A DNA stretch of 52,871 nt from Bacillus sp. B15-48 (lineage in GTDB: Bacteria; Bacillota; Bacilli; Bacillales; Cytobacillaceae): contig NZ_WOFU01000017.1 of assembly GCF_016879755.1 (NCBI RefSeq), positions 1-52,871 on the forward strand, given 5' to 3'. Below are positions 36,469 through 45,728 of this stretch, one piece after another (position 1 is the stretch's first letter; the number at the start of each line of letters is the position of its first letter). The notes under the pieces were generated by a model. It searched no databases. It was not told the origin of the DNA and saw nothing but the letters and a program-made list of their open reading frames with translations. Made by a program: the position numbers and the translations under genes.

Positions 36469-36545
36469 TAAATCAGGTATTTATAAACAAGCTTAAAAAA
36501 TTGAAAACCTTAAAAAATCTAATGGTACTACTAAAGAATAAGACG

Positions 36546-36570
36546 AAAAAAAGGGCTATAAAAATAACCC
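36546..36570 (-). terminator. Terminator of the siderophore uptake operon
   Basis: On the minus strand GGGTTAT and ATAGCCC pair around TTTT, followed by TTTTTTT. It lies about 55 bases after the fhuF-like gene and separates this operon from the Zur region. Confidence 0.8.
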
Positions 36571-36623
36571 AGTAAAGTATGATATTATTTTGATCAACTA
36601 ATTGGAAAAGGAAAATTTATCGA

Positions 36624-37352
36624 TTATATCTGCTTACTTCTAATTGGACAGTTGCCACAATGGCTAATTTCTTCAAGATTCTTCATTAATTTATAGTACA
36701 TACAGCACGTTCTCCGACTTGGATTCGTTTTAAGCTCTTCTCCTATTTTTAAATAACGTTTAAGCGGATTTTCATTTAAATTGAACAATTCTCCACTAGC
36801 ATTTTCCAAATAATTAAAGTCGCTATTCAACCTTTCAATTTTATCCCGATTTAGTTCTTTCGCTAATGTTTTCTCATAAATGGAGTTAATTCGAGTAGCT
36901 ATGTTTTCCCACAAAATTGCGGATGATATACGAGATGTCTTCTTCAATATGTCTAAAACCGGTGTAATATGAGACGAAAAAAGGTTGCGGAGCACGTTTT
37001 CACGCCAGTGCTCCCTCGTCATATTCCTTACTTCTTGCCATTTGCACCTATCTTCTTGAATACATAATTTACGTTCTTTACTTAATGTGCATGCACTTAC
37101 CGGAAAATTAAGGACACAGTTGAATTCCGCCATACAATATAAAGTGGACGACACCACGAGGTAAGCATATCTTTTAGAAAACATTGAAGCGGCAACTGAT
37201 AAATTTGGTGCTTGTATCTCTGTCATTTGTTTTTGTAGAAACGATAGACATTTTTCCTCATTTAATAAATCCGTTATTTTTATCTCCATAATGCTTTCAT
37301 CATCTAGAACGATATCGAAATCCTTTAGTTCATTCAAAATCATCCTGTTCAT
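36624..37352 (-). CDS. FhuF-like ferric-siderophore reductase
   Basis: A 242-residue protein whose C-terminus carries the FhuF-type [2Fe-2S] site, CC at [10 protein letters not shown] and CGNC in [10 protein letters not shown], spaced C-C-x14-C-x2-C; E. coli FhuF has a shorter middle gap. The N-terminal region fits the family loosely. It would release iron from imported siderophore by reduction in the cytoplasm. It overlaps the ATPase gene by four bases and closes the Fur-controlled operon. Confidence 0.8.
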   Translation of the reverse strand: MNRMILNELKDFDIVLDDESIMEIKITDLLNEEKCLSFLQKQMTEIQAPNLSVAASMFSKRYAYLVVSSTLYCMAEFNCVLNFPVSACTLSKERKLCIQEDRCKWQEVRNMTREHWRENVLRNLFSSHITPVLDILKKTSRISSAILWENIATRINSIYEKTLAKELNRDKIERLNSDFNYLENASGELFNLNENPLKRYLKIGEELKTNPSRRTCCMYYKLMKNLEEISHCGNCPIRSKQI

Positions 37353-38146
37353 TTATTAACCTTCCTGCCTTTTCCATGTGGAATACATAAAGGAGTCCCA
37401 AATAACGGATCTTTTGTAATATCACAATTCATTTGAAAAACATCTTTAACCATATCCGAAGTTATTACATCTTCTGGTCTTCCCTGTGAATATACCTTTT
37501 TTTCACGAACAGCTATAATATGATGTGCATAACGGCACGCTAGATTCAAATCATGCAAAACCATAACCACGGTTCTGTTTTCTAGTTCATTAAGCTCGAA
37601 TAAAAGGTCTAAAATTTCAATTTGATGGGTCATATCTAAATAGGTTGTAGGTTCATCTAGCAAAATAATATCCGTTTTCTGTGCTAACGTCATCGCAATC
37701 CATGCTCTTTGCCGTTGTCCACCGGATAAGGAATCAACAGACCTATCAGAGAGTTCCTCCATTTTTGTAGCTTTAAGAGCTTGATTAACGATTTTTTCAT
37801 CTTCACTAGACCATTGCTTTAACCAACTTTGATGTGGGTACCTTCCTTGTTTAACAAGCTGTAAAACCGTAAGTCCTTCTGGAGCAATCGGCCCCTGTGG
37901 TAAAATAGCGAGTCGTTTAGCTACCTCTTTTGTAGATAAATTTCCTACGACGTCTCCCCCTAATAAAACTTGACCTGATCTTGGTTTTAAAAGACGTGCA
38001 AGGGAACGTAATAAAGTAGATTTTCCACACCCGTTAGCCCCAACAAATACAGTGATTTCTCCAGTAGGAATTTTCAGATCTAGATTCTCTATAATAATTG
38101 TGTCACTATAACCTAGCGTTAGAGAGCTTGCTTCTAATACACTCAT
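37349..38146 (-). CDS. Iron-siderophore ABC transporter ATPase
   Basis: A 265-residue FecE/FhuC-type ATPase: Walker [10 protein letters not shown], signature [13 protein letters not shown], Walker [13 protein letters not shown], switch VLHD. The start is the ATG at 38146 with AAGGAG upstream; a start at 38176 has no such site. It is similar in layout to B. subtilis YusV, which serves several siderophore permeases. Confidence 0.9.
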   Translation of the reverse strand: MSVLEASSLTLGYSDTIIIENLDLKIPTGEITVFVGANGCGKSTLLRSLARLLKPRSGQVLLGGDVVGNLSTKEVAKRLAILPQGPIAPEGLTVLQLVKQGRYPHQSWLKQWSSEDEKIVNQALKATKMEELSDRSVDSLSGGQRQRAWIAMTLAQKTDIILLDEPTTYLDMTHQIEILDLLFELNELENRTVVMVLHDLNLACRYAHHIIAVREKKVYSQGRPEDVITSDMVKDVFQMNCDITKDPLFGTPLCIPHGKGRKVNK

Positions 38147-38186
38147 GGTCTCAGCTCCTTTATTGTAAAATTCCACACAATATCAT

Positions 38187-39227
38187 TTACATATTTCGAT
38201 TTCTAAATAATAAATAAATAAAGAATGGCGCTCCAATCCCCGCTGTAAATACACCAGCAGGTATATCGAGTGGTAAAAATGCTGTCCTTCCAACAATATC
38301 TGCTAAAACAACAATCATCCCGCCAATTAATGCAGAAATAGGTACCAAGCCAGCAAATGAACGTCCAATAAGCATTCTAGCAATATGTGGTGCAATTAAA
38401 CCGACGAATTCAATTCCACCTGCAAAAGCTACTGAAGAACCTGCCAGTGCAACACTAATAAAAATGAGAAGAAAACGCTGCGTTTGTACTTTTACACCAA
38501 GTCCTGTAGCAACATCGTCACCTAATTCCTTAACACTAACCGTCCTGGCAAATAAAAGAGACAGTGGAATGAAAATAACAATCCAAGGCAGCATAGAATA
38601 AACATTCTGCATATTAGTTCCATACAAACTTCCCGTTAACCAAAGATAAGCCTTCGTCGTTACAGCTGTATCACTAAGGACAATCATCATCATGACGATT
38701 GCTTTCATTGCTGCTGCGACGCCGATCCCAATCAGTACTAGCCGGATTGGTGTCACTCCCTTATTCCATGCTAATAAGTAAATAATTATTGCTACAGTCA
38801 TCGCCCCGAAAATCGCCATAAGAGGGAGCAGTTTCAAACTTGCCATCCCCATAAAAAAGACAATAAATATAATGGCTCCTACTGAAGCCCCTGCTGTTAC
38901 CCCGATAATATCTGGAGAGGCAAGAGGGTTTCTAATAACCGATTGTAAAATCAACCCGGATACGGCAAGTGCAGCACCAACCATAAAAGCAAGCAACACT
39001 CTCGGCAGCCTCAATGTATTTAAAATAAACTCATATTCACCGCTGCCATATCCAAATAAATGCTTGATAACCGTTTGCGGGCTAATAAAACTGCTCCCGA
39101 TTGATAGACTGAGTATAAAAAGTAGGAATGAAATGAAACTTAGCAGGAGAAAAATTATCAATGTTTTTTTAGCCATTTGAAAAGATACAGTACCTGATTT
39201 ATTCCTAAATGCGAAAAAATTATTCAT
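38187..39227 (-). CDS. Iron-siderophore ABC permease (FecCD family), second subunit
   Basis: A 346-residue permease with about nine to ten membrane segments. It has family motifs LRLPRVLLAFMVGAALAVSG and RNPLASPDIIGVTAGAS, and the coupling region FVGLIAPHIARMLIG. It is paired with 39231-40235, three bases apart. Confidence 0.92.
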   Translation of the reverse strand: MNNFFAFRNKSGTVSFQMAKKTLIIFLLLSFISFLLFILSLSIGSSFISPQTVIKHLFGYGSGEYEFILNTLRLPRVLLAFMVGAALAVSGLILQSVIRNPLASPDIIGVTAGASVGAIIFIVFFMGMASLKLLPLMAIFGAMTVAIIIYLLAWNKGVTPIRLVLIGIGVAAAMKAIVMMMIVLSDTAVTTKAYLWLTGSLYGTNMQNVYSMLPWIVIFIPLSLLFARTVSVKELGDDVATGLGVKVQTQRFLLIFISVALAGSSVAFAGGIEFVGLIAPHIARMLIGRSFAGLVPISALIGGMIVVLADIVGRTAFLPLDIPAGVFTAGIGAPFFIYLLFRNRNM

Positions 39228-39230
39228 TTT

Positions 39231-40235
39231 TTACAGCCCTCTCCGTGCGATATAGAAAAAAAATGGAGTACCGATTAAAGCTGTCATGATACCTATGGGC
39301 ATCTCTTGAGGCATAATGACAAATCTTGCCGCTACATCTGCCAACAGCAAAAGGCTCGATCCAACTAAAGCACTAAAAGGGATAATCCAGCGATAATCTG
39401 AACCAACAAGCCCCTTAACGATATGAGGTACAATTAAGCCAATAAAACCAATAGAACCGGCTACTGCTACTGATCCACCAGCCAGAATAATAACAGCTAC
39501 ACCGATCATGGTTTTAATGAAGACCGTTCTTTGACCTAAACTTTTGGCAACATCCTCACCTGTCATAAGAATATTAATAGGTCTTCCTAAAAATAATGTA
39601 AGAAGACCAGCACCAACCATAAAAGGTAATACAGGTAACAGCATATCCATACTCCGACCTGCAACAGAACCTGCAAGCCAAAACAATATACTTTGTATTT
39701 TTTGTTCATCAATAACTAATAAACCTTGTGTAAAGGAAACGAAGAGAGCTGATATCGCTGCACCGGATAAGACAATTTTAACGGGAGATAACCCATCTCT
39801 TCCTAATGAGCCTAAAAAATACACTAACACACCGGCAACCCCTGCCCCGAGAAATGCAATCCACATGTAACTCGTTAATGAGTCAACTGAAAAAAAAGTG
39901 ATAGCACAAACAATAAAAAATAAAGCTCCGGCATTGATTCCAAAAATATCAGGTGCTGCTAGCGGGTTTCTTGTCAACGCTTGCATAAGAGCCCCTGCTA
40001 ATGCAAGATTAGCTCCAATGACAGTTGCAATAACAGCTCTAGTCAATCGTGACGTTGTAATAATGACATGTTCAGTAATGGTTTCATCAAAATTTAAGAA
40101 AGCATCTACAACCGTCTGTATCGGGATTGCTGTTTTGCCAAGTGAAATACTTAGTGCGAAGGATATAATAAATACTAGAAAACAAATGAATAAACCAACT
40201 GCTTTATGATGTCGTAGCGAAAATTTTTTTCCCAT
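39231..40235 (-). CDS. Iron-siderophore ABC permease (FecCD family), first subunit
   Basis: A 334-residue permease: SRLTRAVIATVIGANLALAGALMQ, TRNPLAAPDIFGINAGA and FIGLIVPHIVKGLVG. It forms a heterodimer with the downstream permease in the manner of B. subtilis YfiZ/YfhA. Confidence 0.92.
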   Translation of the reverse strand: MGKKFSLRHHKAVGLFICFLVFIISFALSISLGKTAIPIQTVVDAFLNFDETITEHVIITTSRLTRAVIATVIGANLALAGALMQALTRNPLAAPDIFGINAGALFFIVCAITFFSVDSLTSYMWIAFLGAGVAGVLVYFLGSLGRDGLSPVKIVLSGAAISALFVSFTQGLLVIDEQKIQSILFWLAGSVAGRSMDMLLPVLPFMVGAGLLTLFLGRPINILMTGEDVAKSLGQRTVFIKTMIGVAVIILAGGSVAVAGSIGFIGLIVPHIVKGLVGSDYRWIIPFSALVGSSLLLLADVAARFVIMPQEMPIGIMTALIGTPFFFYIARRGL

Positions 40236-40354
40236 ATTACTCCTTCTTTCAATACTGTGTACTACATACTAAAAATATTGTTCGGACCTAAATAGTTGAA
40301 TAGTAAACAAAAATAGGAGAAAGATTCCTTCCCCCTCCTATCCTTGCTTTTTTT

Positions 40355-41377
40355 CTATTTTTCTAATTCAAACCTGTCATAGATATCATCTAACATAAGG
40401 TTGGCTGCTTTAATTCCGCCGCCCATATTCCAGATGATTTCATCAACTGTGTGAACTTGATTTGCTTTCACAGCATCAAGATTTTTCCATAATGGATGAT
40501 TTGTCCACTCATCATACGTTTTCTTAACAGCCCCATCATCTTCCATAAAGAGATAAAATACATCAGCATTCATGTCAGAGATGCTTTCTTTATCAGTGAA
40601 TTTGACTACATCTAATGATGGGTCTTGTAAGTTTTTTGGACCTGAAAAGCCAAGCTCGCTTAGGATTGATCCTGCAAAACCTGTAACATAAACTCGTGCA
40701 TGGTCCGCTCTAAAGTTTAAAACAGAAACATGTAACGGCCACTGTTCACCTAATTTCTCTTTAATTTTACTTTGGAAATCAGCAACACGATTATTCCAAG
40801 CTGAAAGGATCTCATTTGCTTTTTCTTCTTGGTTCATTGCTTTGCCCATTAATTCTACAGTACCTTTAAACTCAAAAACGGTCTCATGTGCAACGGTTGG
40901 TGCAATCGCTGTTAATTGATCATAGATTTCTTCATGACGCAACTTTGAAGCGATAATTAAATCTGGCTTTAATTTAGCAATCTCCTCTAAATTCGGCTGC
41001 GTTTCATCCCCTATGTTTTGTACACCTTCTAAATCACTTTTTAAATAGTCATAAATTGGTTGCTGTAGCCAAGACTCAACTGCACCTACTGGCTTGACTC
41101 CAAAAACCGCAGCGGCATCACTCGCTCCTTGATACAACGTAACAATTCTCTCCGGAGTCCCTTCAATCTTCGTTATCCCCATGGCATGCGTAATTTCACG
41201 AGCATTTTCTGTTGCTTCCTCTTGTTCTGTCTGTTCTGTACCTTTACTTTCACTAGATTTTGATGCCTCTTGTGAAGATTGATTTCCACACCCCGCTAAA
41301 AGCATGACAAAGGTTAAAATAATGACAAGAAAAGAAAATGATTTTTTCTGTCTAAATGAATATGTACTTGCAGACAT
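40355..41377 (-). CDS. Iron-siderophore ABC transporter binding lipoprotein
   Basis: A 340-residue lipoprotein (signal ending MLLAGC). It is of the FecB/YfiY type: TEGTPERIVTLYQGASDAAAVFGVKPVGAV-like start (IEGTPERIVTLY), NLEEIAKLKPDLIIAS, and a C-terminal lobe. The ligand is probably a hydroxamate/citrate siderophore as for YfiY, but this is inferred from the family. GGAGGG lies before the ATG, and a Fur box is upstream. Confidence 0.9.
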   Translation of the reverse strand: MSASTYSFRQKKSFSFLVIILTFVMLLAGCGNQSSQEASKSSESKGTEQTEQEEATENAREITHAMGITKIEGTPERIVTLYQGASDAAAVFGVKPVGAVESWLQQPIYDYLKSDLEGVQNIGDETQPNLEEIAKLKPDLIIASKLRHEEIYDQLTAIAPTVAHETVFEFKGTVELMGKAMNQEEKANEILSAWNNRVADFQSKIKEKLGEQWPLHVSVLNFRADHARVYVTGFAGSILSELGFSGPKNLQDPSLDVVKFTDKESISDMNADVFYLFMEDDGAVKKTYDEWTNHPLWKNLDAVKANQVHTVDEIIWNMGGGIKAANLMLDDIYDRFELEK

Positions 41378-41418
41378 GTAATTCCCTCCTGAAATCTGTT
41401 AATCGCGTTATTTTTAAC

Positions 41419-41437
41419 GATAATGATAATCATTATC
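41419..41437. promoter_or_regulatory. Fur box
   Basis: GATAATGATAATCATTATC, an exact 19-bp match to the classical Fur consensus, 42 bases upstream of the siderophore-binding lipoprotein gene. Iron-replete cells should repress the whole operon to 36624. Confidence 0.93.
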
Positions 41438-41523
41438 ACCGCAAATTGATAATAAATCATTTGTCTGAAAATATCAATACTTAATTTTAAAAATATTCCT
41501 TTTGCAATTAACTACTCCCAACA

Positions 41524-41571
41524 TAAAAAGACCTTGTTCATGTCCTAAGACATCACAAGACCTTTTTCTAT
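41524..41571 (-). terminator. Terminator of the LysR gene
   Basis: AAAAAG...CTTGT...ATGTC pairs with GACAT...ACAAG...CTTTTT around CTAA, with small internal mismatches, ending in T residues on the minus strand. Confidence 0.7.
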
Positions 41572-41690
41572 TTCAAAGATTTCAGGGGGTGTGATTACAT
41601 CACGCCACCCGTAAGATGAGAGTGTGTAATATTCGATGTGAACAAAAAGTGCGGTATATCAAAGTTTTGCTAAATGAAGTAACTAGCAGT

Positions 41691-42581
41691 TCAAATTTTA
41701 TTTAAGTGTGAAGACTCATTTAACCATGATTTCAGATATTCAATGAACTTATTCGTAGCTGGAGAAAGGTTTTTAAAAGAGGTAGCAGCGATCCCAATTG
41801 TACGATAATTTTCTCCTTCTAACTTGAGAGTTCGGACGTTAGTTGGAATACGGTGTAAAACCATTTCAGGAAGAATACTAATTCCCATATTATTTTCCAC
41901 CATTGAAATAATCGCTTGGTCATCTGAAAGTTCGTATTTTATATTAAGGGACGCATTGTTTTCTTTTAATATTCGTATGAGATCGTTGTCGCTTCCTTTT
42001 TTCGACTTGATTAGAGGCTCCTCTTTGATCATTTCAAAAGAAATCTCATCTTGTCCGGCAAGAGGGTGTTCATTTGAGAGGATACAGAGCATTTCATCTT
42101 TTTTTAAGGGAATCCCTTCAAAGTATTTCGAGGTCGGTAGCGACACAAAACCAAAATCGACCAAACCATTGGATATCCAATGCTCGACATCATCATAATC
42201 CCCTTCCAGCAGTTTGACCTCAATAGAGGGGTGGTTCTCATTAAAGATTTTCATGATTTTAGGTAGCCAGTGAATAGACACACTTGAAATCGTTCCAATC
42301 CGTACTGTACCGATTTCCAAACCATTAATATGAGCGATTTCTTGAAGCATTTCTTCGTTCCATTTTAAAATATGGCGTATGTATGTTAAGACGCGCTCGC
42401 CATTACTAGTCAAATAGATCCCTTGGCGTCCCCGATTGAGGATCGTAAATCCCCATTCTGTTTCAAGGCTTGTAATCGCATGACTCACAGCAGATTGACT
42501 TAAACCGAGTGTTTCACCCGCTTTCGTAAGGCTCCCTAATTCCACAACGGTACGAAATACCTCATACTTAGCAAGAGACAA
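41691..42581 (-). CDS. LysR-family transcriptional regulator
   Basis: A 296-residue protein with the N-terminal LysR helix-turn-helix (GSLTKAGETLGLSQSAVSHAI, about residues 16-36) and a periplasmic-binding-like effector domain (DFGFVSLPTSK, ENNMGISILPEMV). It is divergent from the EamA transporter gene, with 121 bp between; LysR proteins usually control such a neighbour. Confidence 0.92.
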   Translation of the reverse strand: MSLAKYEVFRTVVELGSLTKAGETLGLSQSAVSHAITSLETEWGFTILNRGRQGIYLTSNGERVLTYIRHILKWNEEMLQEIAHINGLEIGTVRIGTISSVSIHWLPKIMKIFNENHPSIEVKLLEGDYDDVEHWISNGLVDFGFVSLPTSKYFEGIPLKKDEMLCILSNEHPLAGQDEISFEMIKEEPLIKSKKGSDNDLIRILKENNASLNIKYELSDDQAIISMVENNMGISILPEMVLHRIPTNVRTLKLEGENYRTIGIAATSFKNLSPATNKFIEYLKSWLNESSHLNKI

Positions 42582-42600
42582 TTTTTAACCACTCCTTTAA

Positions 42601-42617
42601 CATGAAAAGTTTTCATG
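42601..42617. promoter_or_regulatory. Candidate LysR operator
   Basis: CATGAAAA-G-TTTTCATG is a 17-bp palindrome of the T-N11-A type, 20 bases upstream of the LysR gene and in the shared promoter region. Confidence 0.5.
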
Positions 42618-42702
42618 CTTAACTTTAAAAACATTCATTTTTATAATGTTAATTTTACAATTATACTAATTATTAATCAATTGATAGGATAGGTGACAGG
42701 TG

Positions 42703-43647
42703 ATGAATCGGAATAAATGGTCTGGAATTGTAAATGGGGTAGAATCAAATACTCAATTAAAGGCAAATTTTTTGATGCTAATCGTTACGATGCTTTGGGG
42801 TTCATCTTATTTGTTTATGAAGATGGGTCTCGATTCTTTTCAAGAGTTTAACTTAGTAGCACTACGTTTTGGTATCGCCTTTATTTTAGCCGGAGCAGTA
42901 TTTTACAAGCGTTTAATTCGGATTGATTTTAAAATGTTTTTTTATGGATTTATATTAGGCACCATCTTGTTTTTAGTCATGTCTGTTGTCACTATTGGAT
43001 TAAAATTCACGACTATTTCAAATGCGGGCTTTTTATTTAGTCTCTCAGTCGTATTTGTTCCGTTGTTAGTAGCGGTATTGTTCAAAATAAAACCCGAAAG
43101 AAAAGTCGTTTTTGGCGTGAGCATCGCTATCATCGGGATTGCTCTGTTAACATTGAATCATGAATTAACAATCAACACCGGAGACTATTTAATCATTTTA
43201 GGTGCATTATTTTATGCGATGCAGATTATTGTTACAGGTAAGTTGACTAAAAATGTTGACTCGATCACACTTGGGATTTTACAACTGGGTGTTGCAGGAG
43301 CATGGGGACTGTTATTCTCATTATTGTTTGAAAGACCGCATCTTCCTAGCACAACTGAATCATGGGTTTCAATCTTGGCATTAAGTGTTCTATGCAGTGC
43401 GATTGGATTTATCGGCCAAGCTGTAGCCCAAAAACATACCACTCCAACGCAAACAGGTCTTATCTTTTCATTGGAACCCGTTTTCGCGGCATTATTTGCT
43501 TTTATTTTCGTAAGTGAAACACTCCCAGCAAAAGGATATTTGGGGGCAACTCTTATCTTAATGGGTGTCTTAACGGCTAAGATTAATTTTAAAAAGCCCT
43601 TTATGAGGAAAAGATTCAGTCAAACAGTTGACGGATCTAAAGTCTAG
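42703..43647 (+). CDS. EamA/DMT-family transporter
   Basis: A 314-residue protein with ten membrane segments in two EamA repeats (MLWGSSYLFMKMGLDSF in the first; AVAQKHTTPTQTGLIFSLEPVFAALFAF in the second). It probably exports amino acids or other small metabolites. The ATG at 42703 has AGGTGA six bases upstream. Confidence 0.9.
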   Translation: MNRNKWSGIVNGVESNTQLKANFLMLIVTMLWGSSYLFMKMGLDSFQEFNLVALRFGIAFILAGAVFYKRLIRIDFKMFFYGFILGTILFLVMSVVTIGLKFTTISNAGFLFSLSVVFVPLLVAVLFKIKPERKVVFGVSIAIIGIALLTLNHELTINTGDYLIILGALFYAMQIIVTGKLTKNVDSITLGILQLGVAGAWGLLFSLLFERPHLPSTTESWVSILALSVLCSAIGFIGQAVAQKHTTPTQTGLIFSLEPVFAALFAFIFVSETLPAKGYLGATLILMGVLTAKINFKKPFMRKRFSQTVDGSKV

Positions 43648-43723
43648 GTTAGTATCCAATAGCATTGAGTACGGACTGGGGATTTAAACACTTCAATGCA
43701 CGGACGGATTAGAATTTTAAGTT

Positions 43724-43764
43724 TTGTAAGATATTGCACTTTATTAAAGTACAATATCTTACAA
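43724..43764. repeat. 20-bp inverted repeat between convergent genes
   Basis: Two 20-base arms (43724-43743 and 43745-43764) are reverse complements except for one position, separated by a single base. It has no T tract, so it is not a standard terminator, though it may end transcription from both sides. Confidence 0.6.
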
Positions 43765-43900
43765 GCAACGGAACGGCATTAATACATATGCAACTTTGTC
43801 TTTTAGATACCGATAATTCGTGATAACCTTTTGTGTTTGCGTTTATTTTATGTTTAGAAATTGGTTCTTTTTCAAAACAAATAGTCTATCTTCTTATCGA

Positions 43901-44902
43901 TTAAACAAGTACAGGAACTTTTTTATTCTGCAGCTGTTTTGCTAATTCAGGCAATAGCGTCTTAATATCGGCAACGGCTGCATAATCAGACATCTTGAAC
44001 AACTCATTGTCCTTGTTGCTATTAACAGAAATAATTAATCCAGAGTTTTGCATTCCCACTGTATAATGGACAGCACCGGAAATACCTAAGTTTAAGATCG
44101 CTTGTGGCTTAACCGTCTTTCCACTTTGACCAATTTGATCAAATGGAGTGAACCAGCCATTATCGACTAGTGGACGAGTAACAGCCAATTTAGCACCCGT
44201 CGCTTCAACAAGGTCTACAACTACACGTAAATTATCTTTTTTTCCGATCCCACGGCCAATAGAAACAATGAAATCCGCACTTTCTAATGTTACTGTTTCC
44301 TCTACCAATGGTTGTTCTTCAATTATTTCATAACTAAAGTCATCCTCAACTGTAATCGCTTCGACAATTACTTCCCCTCTTCGGTTGATATTAGGTAATA
44401 ATACTGGGAAAATATTCGGTCGTACAGTTACCATTTGTGGGCGTGCTTCTGGGATGATAATTTTACACATAATATTCCCACCAAATGACGGTTTAATTTG
44501 TTCTAAAATGCCATCTTCATTTACTTCTAAATCTAAACAATCTGCCGTTAAGCCTGTTCCTAATTTAGCCATTGCTCTTGGAGCTAAATCTCGACCAAAG
44601 GAAGTTGCAGCAAATAAAAAGATCGACGGATCATACTTCACGCATAATTCTTCTAATACTTTTGCATATGGACGAGGGTTATAATATGCTAATACAGGGT
44701 TATCAACGACAATCACTTTATCTGCACCATGCTGAATTAACTTTTCCGTTAATCCTTGTATTTGGTACCCTAATAATACAGCTGTAATCTCTTCATTTAA
44801 TTGTGCTTTCAATTCAAGTGCTTTTCCTAATAATTCAAAGGTTGACTGGTCTTGAACTCCGTTGCTTTGTTCGGCAAAAATCCAAATTCCTTGAGCTGTC
44901 AT
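43901..44902 (-). CDS. etfA: Electron transfer flavoprotein, alpha subunit
   Basis: A 333-residue protein. The C-terminal FAD domain shows SIGRGIGKKDN, ATGAKLAVTRPLVDNGW, QIGQSGKTVKP and LGISGAVHYTVGM. Together with EtfB it accepts electrons from acyl-CoA dehydrogenase. Last gene of a three-gene operon. Confidence 0.93.
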   Translation of the reverse strand: MTAQGIWIFAEQSNGVQDQSTFELLGKALELKAQLNEEITAVLLGYQIQGLTEKLIQHGADKVIVVDNPVLAYYNPRPYAKVLEELCVKYDPSIFLFAATSFGRDLAPRAMAKLGTGLTADCLDLEVNEDGILEQIKPSFGGNIMCKIIIPEARPQMVTVRPNIFPVLLPNINRRGEVIVEAITVEDDFSYEIIEEQPLVEETVTLESADFIVSIGRGIGKKDNLRVVVDLVEATGAKLAVTRPLVDNGWFTPFDQIGQSGKTVKPQAILNLGISGAVHYTVGMQNSGLIISVNSNKDNELFKMSDYAAVADIKTLLPELAKQLQNKKVPVLV

Positions 44903-44919
44903 GTTTTTCCCTCCTACTT

Positions 44920-45705
44920 TTATATAACCTTATGTTCTTCTAAAACATGAATAATTTGTTGAGCGACTTCTTCATTAGAACCTTCAAGATAAACCGTATT
45001 TCCTGTCTTATGTTGAGGTGGAAAAATGGATAGTACTCTACTTGGAGAGCCTTCCAATCCAATCCGATTTGGATCACATTCAATATCTTGACTGTTCCAC
45101 ACAGTAATTTCTTTTTTCGCCGATTCCATAATGGAAAATGCCGTGGCATAACGGGGTTCATTTAATTCTTTTGTTGTTGTAATCATTACAGGTAATTTAA
45201 CTTTTATTTTTTGTGTGCATTTTTCCAATAAACGCGTCACAATTGCGTGGTCTCCATCCATTTCAATCCCGCTTGCAAATGTAACCTGTGGAATATCAAG
45301 AAACTCCGCCACGATTGGTCCTGTTTGGCCTGTATCTGCATCAACCGCTTGACGTCCGCAGAAAATCAAATCAACGTCTCCGATTTTTTCAATCGCTTTT
45401 GCTAATGTATAACCAGTTGCTAACGTGTCAGCACCACCTAATGCACGGTCACTGATTAAATATCCGTGGTCGCAACCCATTGCCAAAGCTTTCTTTAATG
45501 CTTTTCTTCCTTGAGGTGGCCCCATTGTCACAACTGCTACTTCGCCGCCATATGTTTCTTTTAATCTCAATGCTTCTTCAATCGCATTTATATCAAAGGG
45601 GTTAATGACACTCTTGACTCCATTACGATCGATATTATTTGTTTTCGGATTTATTTTTACGTCTACTGTATCTGGCACTTGTTTAATACAGACAACAATT
45701 TTCAT
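44920..45705 (-). CDS. etfB: Electron transfer flavoprotein, beta subunit (bifurcating-like)
   Basis: A 261-residue protein starting MKIVVCIKQVPDT with INPFDINAIEEALRLKE. The segment GRQAVDADTGQTGP resembles the DGDTAQVGP motif that holds the extra FAD in electron-bifurcating EtfB, and differs from the AMP-binding form of respiratory ETFs. It could therefore couple NADH oxidation to ferredoxin and acyl-CoA reduction (inference). Confidence 0.92.
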   Translation of the reverse strand: MKIVVCIKQVPDTVDVKINPKTNNIDRNGVKSVINPFDINAIEEALRLKETYGGEVAVVTMGPPQGRKALKKALAMGCDHGYLISDRALGGADTLATGYTLAKAIEKIGDVDLIFCGRQAVDADTGQTGPIVAEFLDIPQVTFASGIEMDGDHAIVTRLLEKCTQKIKVKLPVMITTTKELNEPRYATAFSIMESAKKEITVWNSQDIECDPNRIGLEGSPSRVLSIFPPQHKTGNTVYLEGSNEEVAQQIIHVLEEHKVI

Positions 45706-45728
45706 ATCGTTACTCCTCCTGCCACTTA

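Noticed and set aside
42703-43647. EamA transporter as an opine-metallophore exporter linked to the Zur operon
   Set aside because: It is divergent from a LysR gene and separated by the Fur operon; nothing ties it to Zur.
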